Source of the DNA: Phormidium ambiguum IAM M-71
GTDB taxonomy: Bacteria; Cyanobacteriota; Cyanobacteriia; Cyanobacteriales; Aerosakkonemataceae
NCBI RefSeq assembly: GCF_001904725.1
Contig: NZ_MRCE01000012.1
Coordinates: 62,001-126,000 of the forward strand
Direction: 5' to 3'
Length of the DNA stretch: 64,000 nucleotides
The notes under the pieces were generated by a model. The model ran no database searches and was not told where the DNA came from. It was given only the letters and a program-made list of their open reading frames with translations. This document shows positions 53,001 to 61,257 of this stretch, piece by piece. Made by a program: the position numbers and the translations under genes. Position 1 is the first letter of the stretch. Each line of letters opens with the position of its first letter.

Positions 53001-53732
53001 TTATTTCTCATGATTGCTAACCAAACAATTCTTAGAACGAAATGTTCGATCGATCAGAGTAGTCCAAGCAACATTAAGTTCAGTATCTTGAGGATTAGTT
53101 TGGCGCAGTTGATTTAGCTCAGTGAAAGTGTCGTACCAGAGACGCTTTTTTATTAAAATTTGTAGGCGTTCTCGTGAAGTTGCTTGTTTTAACTGACTCT
53201 CAATTTCGGGAGCTAATGCAATTCTTTCTATTTTTCCACTGGTATACATTTCATGATTGATTCCACCATAAGATAAAATCCATTTATATTTCTGACCAAT
53301 TACCAAAGGGGGTGCTGTTTGGGGGAGACGAAAATCTATAATTCTTGCGGTTTGATTTAGCTCAAAAGTGGTTTGATAAACTATATTGTTTTGTTCGTTT
53401 TGTAATTCTAAATGTACTGATTTGGGCAAGGAAGGTTGACTTTTTAGATAAAACCAAAGAGTTGGATGTTCCGCAGCCGTAAGTCCGTATTGATGAGCAG
53501 GAACGATCGCCAAAAAATCACAAGATCCCCTACTACCTGCGTCTGCGGTATCTCCAGGTTTGCCTCTTGATGGTGGCTCATATTCCAGTAGTTCTATGAT
53601 TTCTGTTAATAAATTCCGGCTTCTAGAAAGTTGCGGATTTACTACATCTGCTAACCCAGATTGACTCATGGTTAAAGCCAAGACAAAATTAATGATAATC
53701 TGCCCCAGCAGAATTTTGTTTTTGCTTACCAT
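53001..53732 (-). CDS. DUF928-family exported protein
   Basis: The 243-residue protein has a signal peptide (about 1-28). It matches DUF928: RGKPGDTADAGSRGSC then FYLKSQPSLPKSVHLELQNE and YKWILSYGG. A C-terminal domain is helical. It follows the CHASE2 gene by 2 bp and is the last gene of the operon. Family function unknown; it often co-occurs with CHASE2 and CHAT proteins in cyanobacteria. Confidence 0.88.
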   Translation of the reverse strand: MVSKNKILLGQIIINFVLALTMSQSGLADVVNPQLSRSRNLLTEIIELLEYEPPSRGKPGDTADAGSRGSCDFLAIVPAHQYGLTAAEHPTLWFYLKSQPSLPKSVHLELQNEQNNIVYQTTFELNQTARIIDFRLPQTAPPLVIGQKYKWILSYGGINHEMYTSGKIERIALAPEIESQLKQATSRERLQILIKKRLWYDTFTELNQLRQTNPQDTELNVAWTTLIDRTFRSKNCLVSNHEK

Positions 53733-53734
53733 AC

Positions 53735-56047
53735 CTATACCTCTTTGCGATCGCTAAATCGTTTTTGGAAAGCTATACAACTATTTACACTCCCGACAGT
53801 TATTAGTAATGCTAAAACAGATGGCACTAGGGGAACCCATCCTCCTTGAATCAACAGAATCAAGCAAACACCATATAAAACTACAACAGTAATGCCAGTC
53901 GCCAACATCACAGCAGATTTCCTTTGTAGTCGCCAAACAATTAATCCACCAATTATCGACCAACTGTAAATCCAAAATCCTTCTTGCCAGCGATTCCCAA
54001 CCCATAATAAAGGTCGATTTTCTAAAACAGCACTAATAATTTGACTTACCATTTGTGCTTGAACTAAAACACCTGGCATTTTTTGATAAGGCAACTGACT
54101 GGCGCTGTAAGGTGTTAAAAAATCATCGCCAGAAATCGGGGCGCTCACTCCAATAATAATAATTTTATCTTTGATTAAATTGGGATTAATTTGCTCGGTT
54201 AAAACATCTGTAATTCTGACTCGTTCGGCTACATTTTTGCGGTAATTAAGCAAAATTTGAAAACCGCGAACATCAACTTGTTGATAAGCGCCTAGTTTTG
54301 GTTCTAAAGGTGCAAAAATAGCACGTCCTAATTGCATTCGATCGTTAGATAAGTTTTGCGGTTTAATCCCCTCTGTTGCTAGGTAATGAAATGCTAATCT
54401 AATGCTCAATGAGTAGTTAGTATGACAAGGATCGTTTTGCAGGGGTTGCATAAAAATTAAGTGGCGACGCAAAATACTATCAGGGTCTACCACAACGTTG
54501 CTAAATCCCAAACGCTTTGGCGAATATTTAGGAGGTGGTTTAATTCCCGGTTTGTTAGGATTGGCGTTATCCTTGGCGCTGCACAAAGCAATGAGACGGC
54601 TATTTTGTTGTAATTGATGACTAAAGGCAGCATAACCTGGTTCGATCGCGCGATTACGAAAAATATCTAAACCAATAGTTCGCGGTTGATGTCGATTTAA
54701 TTTCTCTATTACTTGAGCCAGAATAGCATCTGGTAAAGGAAACCCATAATTATTAATATCCATTTCGGTGGCTTCCACAACTAATAATCGCGGATCTTGT
54801 TTTTCATCAGGACGTAAGCGCATTAACTGATCGAAAACTTGCAATTCCCAAATTTGAAAAAAACCGAGCGATCGCATTCCTATAATTAATAAAGTTACCC
54901 CTAAACTTACCAATAAAGGAGGCAAAAAGTTGCTGGATAGTTGTTCGTTACCCCGCAATTTCTGCCAAGTTGGTGGTGTATTAGCCGGATTTTGACAAAT
55001 AATTGGCAACCAAGTTGCACAGGGATATTCATTTTCTAAATGTTGCAGTTTTTCTCGCGCCTCTCGCACTGCTAAATAAAAAGATTCGCCTCCAGCAAAA
55101 CTATCTAAAAAATGTTTCAAAAATTCCTGTGCAATGCGATCGGATATAGGTTCTCGCATCACCACAATTTGCGGAATATTCAAATCTGCTAAATAACTTG
55201 CTAATCCTAACCCATCACAAGAATTAAAAATTGCTAACTGTAAACCCCTTTGAATAGCTTTTTTCAGGGCATTTTTTAACTGACAAATTGTGATTTTTTC
55301 ACTTTGATTGATATAAAGAACGCCTGTTTCTCCCTCGGTTTGGCTGTGCCCAGCAAAAAACAAAATATCCCAACCTTGTTTATCCCAAAGTTGTTCATCT
55401 AATTCTTGACGTTGGGGTTCTTCGAGAAAAACTAATTCTGCACCCGGTAAATTAGACAGTAATTTGCGATCGTCTTTGATATTAATCCCGCTACTATTAC
55501 CCAAAATTGCTAAGATTCGCACTTTACCAAGGTGAGTTTGAGAGCTAATTTTCCCCGGTTGAAATTCCCGGTTACTTAACCCAATTTCTGCTTTTGGGTA
55601 ATCATCAAAAAAATCCCACAAATGCCAAGGAATTCGTCGCAATTTAATATTGTTTGTTTCAATAATAAACTGAATTTCATCAAATGAATTAAGTTCTCGA
55701 CGTAATTGTCGATCGATGCGACGAAATTCTTCAGAATTCAACCATTTATTGATTTTAATTTGTAACTGCTGACATAGATCGCTAAATTCTACCGTAGAAA
55801 CTTGGACTGTTTCTTCTGGAATAATTTCTATTCTTAATGGCTGACCAAGACGTTGAGCTAGCGATTGATAAAGTAATTGCCAACGAGTATAAATTTGTTC
55901 AATTTCTAGTGCAGGTGGTAAACTGCCCAAAAATTTCATTCCACTAGCGTCGCCCTTTTGGGACAGGATCGCAGTCACCAGAGGAAAACCACTGTAAAAA
56001 TCTCCCTGTCCCAAACTTAAGACGACTAATTTACTCATTTTTTCCAC
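53735..56047 (-). CDS. CHAT-CHASE2 membrane sensor protein
   Basis: The 770-residue protein has an N-terminal CHAT domain (about 150-355) with His in LFFAGHSQTE and Cys in IFNSCDGLG. A membrane helix (about 372-392) leads to a CHASE2 sensor domain outside the membrane (about 400-660: VEATEMDINNYGFPLPDAI, RTIGLDIFRN, IIGVSAPISGDDF), and three helices follow at the C-terminus (about 680-760). Both caspase-like residues are kept. CHASE2 is a ligand-sensing domain, so cleavage or binding by CHAT may be signal controlled. It lies 7 bp after DUF1822. Confidence 0.9.
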   Translation of the reverse strand: MEKMSKLVVLSLGQGDFYSGFPLVTAILSQKGDASGMKFLGSLPPALEIEQIYTRWQLLYQSLAQRLGQPLRIEIIPEETVQVSTVEFSDLCQQLQIKINKWLNSEEFRRIDRQLRRELNSFDEIQFIIETNNIKLRRIPWHLWDFFDDYPKAEIGLSNREFQPGKISSQTHLGKVRILAILGNSSGINIKDDRKLLSNLPGAELVFLEEPQRQELDEQLWDKQGWDILFFAGHSQTEGETGVLYINQSEKITICQLKNALKKAIQRGLQLAIFNSCDGLGLASYLADLNIPQIVVMREPISDRIAQEFLKHFLDSFAGGESFYLAVREAREKLQHLENEYPCATWLPIICQNPANTPPTWQKLRGNEQLSSNFLPPLLVSLGVTLLIIGMRSLGFFQIWELQVFDQLMRLRPDEKQDPRLLVVEATEMDINNYGFPLPDAILAQVIEKLNRHQPRTIGLDIFRNRAIEPGYAAFSHQLQQNSRLIALCSAKDNANPNKPGIKPPPKYSPKRLGFSNVVVDPDSILRRHLIFMQPLQNDPCHTNYSLSIRLAFHYLATEGIKPQNLSNDRMQLGRAIFAPLEPKLGAYQQVDVRGFQILLNYRKNVAERVRITDVLTEQINPNLIKDKIIIIGVSAPISGDDFLTPYSASQLPYQKMPGVLVQAQMVSQIISAVLENRPLLWVGNRWQEGFWIYSWSIIGGLIVWRLQRKSAVMLATGITVVVLYGVCLILLIQGGWVPLVPSVLALLITVGSVNSCIAFQKRFSDRKEV

Positions 56048-56054
56048 CTAATTT

Positions 56055-57029
56055 CTAGATAATAAAATCCTCTTTTAATGTAAAAGTTTCTAAAGAAATT
56101 TGAATACCAAATTGTTCGCCAACACTACCTATAAAGTGTGGTAATTGAATGAAATTATCGAAACTACGAGAAGGAATTTCCTGTATAATTTCGCCAGTTT
56201 CATCTAATAATATTAGTTTGAGATTAGCTGGGAGATAGGTTTCTCCTGATCCAGGATGAAGTTGGACGCGGATTTTTACTCTTTCATCGGTTTCTGGCGA
56301 AATAGCAACTAGTAAAGCTACGCATTGATGACCAAGTTGCACTCCTAGATCGATCAGTTTAGCACCCTTGATAGTTGTTTTTTCGCTCGGCTGTTTTCGC
56401 CAACCAAACTCTAAAGAATTACCTGATTCTAAGTTTAAAAGTGTTTCGACAGATTGCCAACCAGCGACAAAAGTATTTTGCAACCATTGGCTCAATTGAA
56501 TTTGGGATTTGGGATTTGGGATTTGGGATTGGGAAACTGTGAGGTACTCCAAGTAGACGAGTAAATCATCTAGAGTTTGTAGCTGACTAATTGGTAGATT
56601 TCCTGTTGTTACTGTTTTAGCAAATCCTAAAAGTGTGGCTTGTCGATCGCCATCGTCGATCGCTACTACAACCACACCAATTCTGTCCTCTGGAACCTCT
56701 GGTGGCAAGTAATATGTTAATTTTTGTAAGTCGTCAACTTTGACAGGACGACATTCCAATTTTCCTAATCCAGTTAATGTCAAATCAGCTACATCAGCGT
56801 AAAGGCGAATGGCAGAGTTCCAACTGTCGCTATCTTTTAGATCGACAGAAATATCCATCATCTGCATATAATCATTTACTGCGCCGATAGCCAAAGTATT
56901 AAGATAAACTTGTGTTTGTTTTTCGGGAGTTAGTTGTTGATTGGCAAATTGCTGTGCTATCTGCATTGATGCAGTAGTAATGGGCAGTGGAATAGCGTTT
57001 TCTAAGATATGTTTGATACTAGGAATCAT
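56055..57029 (-). CDS. DUF1822-family protein
   Basis: The 324-residue cytoplasmic protein has TM-free sequence and the DUF1822 pattern: AVNDYMQMMDISVDL with WNSAIRLYADVADLTLTGLG, then a C-terminal domain with GHQCVALLVAISPETDERV. Its middle contains SQIPNPKSQIQ, encoded by a heptanucleotide repeat. The gene begins 16 bp after the sigma-like gene. Function unknown; in cyanobacteria it recurs next to a sigma-like gene and CHASE2. Confidence 0.86.
   Translation of the reverse strand: MIPSIKHILENAIPLPITTASMQIAQQFANQQLTPEKQTQVYLNTLAIGAVNDYMQMMDISVDLKDSDSWNSAIRLYADVADLTLTGLGKLECRPVKVDDLQKLTYYLPPEVPEDRIGVVVVAIDDGDRQATLLGFAKTVTTGNLPISQLQTLDDLLVYLEYLTVSQSQIPNPKSQIQLSQWLQNTFVAGWQSVETLLNLESGNSLEFGWRKQPSEKTTIKGAKLIDLGVQLGHQCVALLVAISPETDERVKIRVQLHPGSGETYLPANLKLILLDETGEIIQEIPSRSFDNFIQLPHFIGSVGEQFGIQISLETFTLKEDFII
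56501..56534. repeat. In-frame heptanucleotide tandem repeat
   Basis: About five copies of TTTGGGA on the plus strand (coding: TCCCAAA) within the DUF1822 gene. Seven-base units change frame each copy and return every 21 bp. Confidence 0.9.
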
Positions 57030-57045
57030 GGCGAATTACAGACCT

Positions 57046-57768
57046 CTATTCTAGATATCCCTGATTTTGAGCAAATTTTCGCAGACGTGGCAAACATTCG
57101 CGCTTGTAAAAATTCGCTGCGGTTGACAGTGGTACACCAAATTCTTGCGCGATCGCTTTCCAAGGCGTTTCGGGAGGAAGGCGGCGCAAAATTAACACCT
57201 GGCAAGTTAAATGAGGATATCCTTTAGCGTGAATTTTTGTTAATTCTCCATCTGGATCGGCATTCACCCATTTATAAGTTTCTTCCAAAATCAGCGGCAC
57301 ATCGGGAGATGCGGGAAGATTGTCGATCGGATCGAGATTATTTTCAGCTTGTAGTGAAGAACTAAAAACAATTCTCTCTTGTTCTTCCTGTTGATTTTGT
57401 CGGTAATCTTGCAGTCGCCATTTCAAATAATTATCCAGCCAAGTAATCACGCTACCTTGAGCAGGATTATACTGCTCCAGATTGCGACAGAAATAAAGCC
57501 AAGTTTGTTGCAGCGCATCATTATAATAAGGTGTATTTTCTCGCCAAAGTTTCCCGGAATTTGTCACTATTTGGACAATTTGGTTAATTTTTCGCCGTCG
57601 CTGCCAACTTTTAGGGGGGTAAGAACAAGCTTCCGCGATTAGCTGTTGCAAGTGTTGATGCAAATTATGAGCATGACGATCAGACACTAACTTGCACCTC
57701 AAAGAATATTCTTTGACGCATTTGGGAAATTCCTTTTCCTGAATTGAACTCCTATCTTTTAAATTCAT
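57046..57768 (-). CDS. Sigma-70-like factor heading the CHASE2 operon
   Basis: The 240-residue protein has a sigma-like region 2 (DALQQTWLYFCRNLEQYNPAQGSVITWLDNYLKWRLQDYR) and a region 4-like helix-turn-helix (PPETPWKAIAQEFGVPLSTAANFYKRECLPRLRKF). The start is placed at the ATG at 57768; the longer frame uses a TTG at 57870 and begins in a 73-bp repeat. It leads a four-gene operon (16, 7 and 2 bp gaps) with DUF1822, CHAT-CHASE2 and DUF928. It is probably a dedicated ECF-like factor of a surface regulon. Confidence 0.8.
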   Translation of the reverse strand: MNLKDRSSIQEKEFPKCVKEYSLRCKLVSDRHAHNLHQHLQQLIAEACSYPPKSWQRRRKINQIVQIVTNSGKLWRENTPYYNDALQQTWLYFCRNLEQYNPAQGSVITWLDNYLKWRLQDYRQNQQEEQERIVFSSSLQAENNLDPIDNLPASPDVPLILEETYKWVNADPDGELTKIHAKGYPHLTCQVLILRRLPPETPWKAIAQEFGVPLSTAANFYKRECLPRLRKFAQNQGYLE

Positions 57769-57869
57769 GACTGAATATGGGCTTACCGGATGAGTAGTTA
57801 TCGGAGTCTGGCTGAAAATTTTCGCGGTAAGTGAATGAGTTTTTGGTTTTGCGATCGCGCTTTTGTGCA

Positions 57870-57942
57870 AACTTTTGTAACTATTTCCATCCCATGCGAA
57901 AAAGTTGAATTTTGCTAGATATCTGAACTAGAAGCGATCGCG
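57870..57942 (+). promoter_or_regulatory. 73-bp shared upstream element, copy 1
   Basis: Aligns without gaps with 58278-58350 and 59223-59295. It contains GCGAAAAAGTTGAATTTT and ends in HIP1. Candidate promoter: TTGAAT (positions 36-41 of the element), 17 nt, then CTAGAA (59-64). It lies 82 bp before the small membrane gene and beside the sigma gene start. Confidence 0.6.
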
Positions 57943-58023
57943 CATTGGGGAGCTTACCGCGTTCCTCCCTAATGAATGCGATCGCGTTTTATAGAGATTA
58001 ACTTATTTTTGGTTAACAGAACA

Positions 58024-58236
58024 ATGTACCAAAATCAAACCGATCGAGATCAATATTCGACAATAGATTTGGAAGGTGTCCACCTAACCGTAGATAAAGC
58101 AGTTAATCGACCAATAAAAAACTATTTTTTGATCCTGATTTATTTCAAACAGCTTTGTTACAGCATTTTATTTTTGCTGCTCTTGTTTTTCATAGTTATA
58201 CCGTTATTTTGGCTGACCCTTCTTGCTGACGAATAA
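58024..58236 (+). CDS. Small membrane protein
   Basis: The ATG at 58024 gives 70 residues; an earlier in-frame start at 57976 adds 16. It has an acidic cytosolic head, then a long hydrophobic segment IYFKQLCYSILFLLLLFFIVIPLFWLTLLA, long enough for one or two helices. No family recognised. The 73-bp shared element lies just upstream and links it to the two PEP-CTERM genes. Confidence 0.5.
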   Translation: MYQNQTDRDQYSTIDLEGVHLTVDKAVNRPIKNYFLILIYFKQLCYSILFLLLLFFIVIPLFWLTLLADE

Positions 58237-58277
58237 AAGCGATCGGATATCGGTAGCGCGATCGCATCTCTACTACG

Positions 58278-58350
58278 AACATTTGTAAAAATTTCAAGGT
58301 AGTGCGAAAAATTTAGATTTTAGCAGATATCTCAATTAGATGCGATCGCT
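58278..58350 (+). promoter_or_regulatory. 73-bp shared upstream element, copy 2
   Basis: Ungapped relative of the copies at 57870 and 59223. The -10-like hexamer TTAGAT falls at element positions 59-64; the -35-like hexamer is TTAGAT too. It lies 115 bp before the lectin-like gene. Confidence 0.6.
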
Positions 58351-58464
58351 CTAATAGGTAGGCAACCTTAATACCTTCCAAATTAAAACTTGTAGCGTTT
58401 TATCCACTTAGAGTATCTTTGCAAACTCTAAAGGTTCTTCTCAAACATTAAAAGGAGGATTTGC

Positions 58465-59190
58465 GTGTCTCATACACAAACATCTCTGAAATGTAAACAA
58501 TCACGAAAAGCCCATCTTCCCAAAAAGCTATCAATTATTCTGTTTGGCACGGCATCCATAATTGTAGGAATGGCAGAAGCAGCAGAAGCATCTGTTTTGT
58601 TTAACCCAACAACAGGACACTACTATGAGTTTGTGCCTGGTCGGTTTACCTGGGACGAAGCAAAAACAGCTGCGGAAGCAAGGGTTTTTAATAACCTCCA
58701 AGGTTATTTGACGACTATTACTTCTCAAGCAGAAATGGACTTTATTGTTTCAAACTTAATGTTACCTAGTTTTCCCAACCCGCCCAATCCTCCGGGAGCC
58801 TGGACTAATTTTGATATTTGGGGGTGGATTGGTGCTAGCGATGCAGAACAGGAAGGTACTTGGAAATGGGTAACAGGGCCAGAAGCAGGAACAGTATTTT
58901 GGTCAGAAGGAGCGCCAGTTGATGGTGCATACTCAAACTGGAGTCTTGGCGAACCTAACAATTTGGGGCCTGAAAATTATGCTCACATAGACTACAGACC
59001 GATTCCTGGTACTTGGAATGACTGGTTCAGTTTTGGACGACAAGGTTATTACGTCGAGTACGGTAATCCAGGTCAACCTGAATCAGTCCCAGAACCTACT
59101 TCGATATTAGGTTTGTTGGCTTTTGGTGCTTTTGGTGTAGGTTCGCTGTTAAAACGCAAACCGCAAGGACTGGGTAGCAATTTCAAGTAA
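58465..59190 (+). CDS. C-type-lectin-fold PEP-CTERM protein
   Basis: The 241-residue protein starts at GTG with AAAGGAGG 7-8 nt upstream. A signal peptide (about 20-42) is followed by a C-type-lectin-like domain (about 45-205): HYYEFVPGRFTWDEAKTAAE, GWIGASDAEQEGTWKWVTGPE, WSLGEPNNLGPENYAHI and WNDWF. The C-terminus is a PEP-CTERM sorting tail: VPEPTSILGLLAFGAFG then KRK. It is expected to be processed by exosortase and attached or secreted. EPN is the calcium/sugar motif of mannose-type lectins. Confidence 0.92.
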   Translation: MSHTQTSLKCKQSRKAHLPKKLSIILFGTASIIVGMAEAAEASVLFNPTTGHYYEFVPGRFTWDEAKTAAEARVFNNLQGYLTTITSQAEMDFIVSNLMLPSFPNPPNPPGAWTNFDIWGWIGASDAEQEGTWKWVTGPEAGTVFWSEGAPVDGAYSNWSLGEPNNLGPENYAHIDYRPIPGTWNDWFSFGRQGYYVEYGNPGQPESVPEPTSILGLLAFGAFGVGSLLKRKPQGLGSNFK

Positions 59191-59222
59191 TTTTTTTTAA
59201 AGCGCGATCGCATTCCCATCCC

Positions 59223-59295
59223 AACTTTTACTACCATCTTTAACCGCCGCGAAAAAGTTGAATTTTTACAGATAAATCAATTAGATGCGATCGCT
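59223..59295 (+). promoter_or_regulatory. 73-bp shared upstream element, copy 3
   Basis: Third ungapped copy, 54 bp before the second PEP-CTERM gene. TTGAAT and TTAGAT are 17 nt apart, and HIP1 follows immediately. Confidence 0.6.
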
Positions 59296-59349
59296 TTTTA
59301 TCCAGCTTGCAGTTTCTATCAATCCTTAAAACTCTTGGGAGGATTTATC

Positions 59350-60102
59350 ATGTCTTACTGCCAAAAATCTAGAATAATGTTGACAACAGCTGTCGTTCTT
59401 GGTTTCGCTGCTAGTCCCAGCCTAGCTGCTACCTTTGATGCTGCGGCTGATTTTTCTATTAACAATAATCCTAATAGTGTTTGGCAATACGGTTGGTCAT
59501 CAACGCTGGGATCGGCCCTCAACCTACTTAGCAATACCAAAAGCGACTGCGGTGGTCAAATCGATGTATGGTTTAGACCTAATTCTGCTTTTGGTGCACC
59601 TATTATTGCAAATAACAAAACTGGAAATACGATACAATGTGGCACTGGAAAATTTGCGCCTGGTGAATTACTTTTGCATCCCGGTGCTTCAAATGAATAT
59701 AGTGTGGTTCGTTGGGTAGCTCCTGAAGCAGGAAACTATTCAATTGCCACGAAATTTGCAGGAGCAGATTTTGTTGGGCCAACAACAACAGATGTTCATG
59801 TTCTTTATAATGGTGTCTCTCTTTTCAACGACTTGGTTAACGGTTTTGGCGATCCTAGTGCCAAGCTATGGGCGACAACCTTATCAGTTGCAGCTGGTGA
59901 CATAATTGATTTCGCTGTTGGCTTTGGTAGCGGAGGTTTTTGGTACGACACTACAAGTCTTGATGTCACAATCTCCAGTACAACGTCTCCTAAAAGTGTT
60001 CCTGAATCTACTTCTACATTGGGTTTATTGGCATTAAGTATCTTTGGTGCAAGTTCATTGTTGAAACGCAAACAGCAAGAATCTAGTAGCGGTTTCAAGT
60101 AA
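59350..60102 (+). CDS. PEP-CTERM protein with a PES variant motif
   Basis: The start ATG 59350 has GGGAGG (59337-59342) 7 nt upstream; the frame from 59335 is not needed. The 250-residue protein has a signal peptide (about 8-27), a beta-rich central domain (CGGQIDVWFRP, GNYSIATKFAGADF, VHVLYNGVSLF) and a tail VPESTSTLGLLALSIFG then KRK. The tail has Ser where Pro is normal in PEP-CTERM. It was probably duplicated in arrangement with the upstream lectin-like gene but the domains differ. Confidence 0.88.
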   Translation: MSYCQKSRIMLTTAVVLGFAASPSLAATFDAAADFSINNNPNSVWQYGWSSTLGSALNLLSNTKSDCGGQIDVWFRPNSAFGAPIIANNKTGNTIQCGTGKFAPGELLLHPGASNEYSVVRWVAPEAGNYSIATKFAGADFVGPTTTDVHVLYNGVSLFNDLVNGFGDPSAKLWATTLSVAAGDIIDFAVGFGSGGFWYDTTSLDVTISSTTSPKSVPESTSTLGLLALSIFGASSLLKRKQQESSSGFK

Positions 60103-60229
60103 TTTTAAAAGTGCGTTGGCGCAACCTTTCGTAGGCGATCGTACATCTAAAAATACCCATAATTTGCGATCGCCTCTCCCTTTAAATTTCAACAAAAATT
60201 TACTAACACTATTCAACAGGGGATAAATT

Positions 60230-60904
60230 ATGCTGACTTACTCGCCAGCTTCACCAAAAATTTTTTCCTCATCATCTTTGGCAATATTTATTACTCCCCA
60301 CCGTTCTACTCGTTCTAAATTTAAGCGAGGGCTAGATATCGCTGGTAGTATTTTTGGACTAATGATTTTAGCCATTTTGTTTATCCCTATTGCCATTGCG
60401 ATTAAATTAGATAGTCCAGGTTCTATACTTTACAAACAAAAGCGATGCGGACTGAGAGGACGTTCTTTTATTCTTTACAAATTTCGCACAATGATCAAGA
60501 ATGCTGAGGCATTAAAATCTCAGGTAAAAAATGAAGCAGAAGGAGCAATCTTTAAAAATGAAAATGATTTCCGTGTTACGAGAGTTGGTCGTTTTTTGCG
60601 CCGCACTAGTTTAGATGAATTGCCACAGTTTTGGAATGTCTTAGTTGGCGAAATGAGTTTAGTTGGTACTCGTCCGCCCACCTTGGATGAAGTTGTTTAT
60701 TATAGCGATCGTCATTGGCGCAGATTAAACGTTAAACCAGGTATAACCGGAGAGTGGCAAGTCAACGGTCGTTCTACTGTGAAAAATTTTGAGGACATAA
60801 TTACTTTAGACCTACGTTATCAACATCGATGGAGTCCTTGGTATGATCTTTGGCTAATTATAAAAACTATATGGATTGTAATTGCCAAACAAGGAGCCTA
60901 TTAA
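60230..60904 (+). CDS. Sugar transferase (WcaJ/RfbP-type polyprenyl-phosphate glycosyl-1-phosphate transferase)
   Basis: The 224-residue protein has a membrane segment (GSIFGLMILAILFIPIAIAI, about 40-58) and the family core: KRGLDI at the start of it, GSILYKQKRCGLRGR, YKFRTM, RVGRFLRRTSLDELPQFWNVL and GTRPP. It transfers a sugar phosphate to a lipid carrier at the start of exopolysaccharide synthesis. No polymer cluster is visible in the window. Its position between PEP-CTERM and exoprotein genes fits exosortase-linked extracellular matrix building. Confidence 0.94.
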   Translation: MLTYSPASPKIFSSSSLAIFITPHRSTRSKFKRGLDIAGSIFGLMILAILFIPIAIAIKLDSPGSILYKQKRCGLRGRSFILYKFRTMIKNAEALKSQVKNEAEGAIFKNENDFRVTRVGRFLRRTSLDELPQFWNVLVGEMSLVGTRPPTLDEVVYYSDRHWRRLNVKPGITGEWQVNGRSTVKNFEDIITLDLRYQHRWSPWYDLWLIIKTIWIVIAKQGAY

Positions 60905-61257
60905 TGCAACGATCGCTTATATCTTTTGTATAAATACAAACTTGTATTGTGGAGACACGCAATTTACGTCTCTACATTTGTGCTTATCTACCGTTAATTT
61001 TTACAACAAGAATGTTAGTAAATTATAATATTGCTGTGTATAATACAGTTTACAAGTGGCATTAATAAACAAAAGAATTTGCCATTTCTATAAAAACAAC
61101 TTGTTAGTCGAATTAATCAGGGTTTTTCAAATCAATATCAAATAATAATTAGAAAGCTGTTTTTACCAAGAGTGGTGCTTCTGTTTTGGCATTCTGATTG
61201 GACTTGGTATTTTTGTACCTTGCCACTTGGGTTAACAACTACTTTTAATCATATCCC
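60905..61257. other. Gene-free stretch with one hairpin
   Basis: 353 bp upstream of the exoprotein gene. It holds a short hairpin, TGTGGAGAC/GTCTCTACA (60948-60976), of the gtagagacgt family and nothing else I can support. Confidence 0.55.
60948..60976. terminator. Hairpin after the sugar transferase
   Basis: A 9-bp stem with one mismatch, TGTGGAGAC (60948-60956) and GTCTCTACA (60968-60976). It lies 44 bp after the stop and may terminate the transcript; a short TTTG follows. Confidence 0.45.

Noticed and set aside
57009-57227. 72-codon forward frame across the sigma/DUF1822 junction
   Set aside because: It is antisense to both operon genes and has no independent support.
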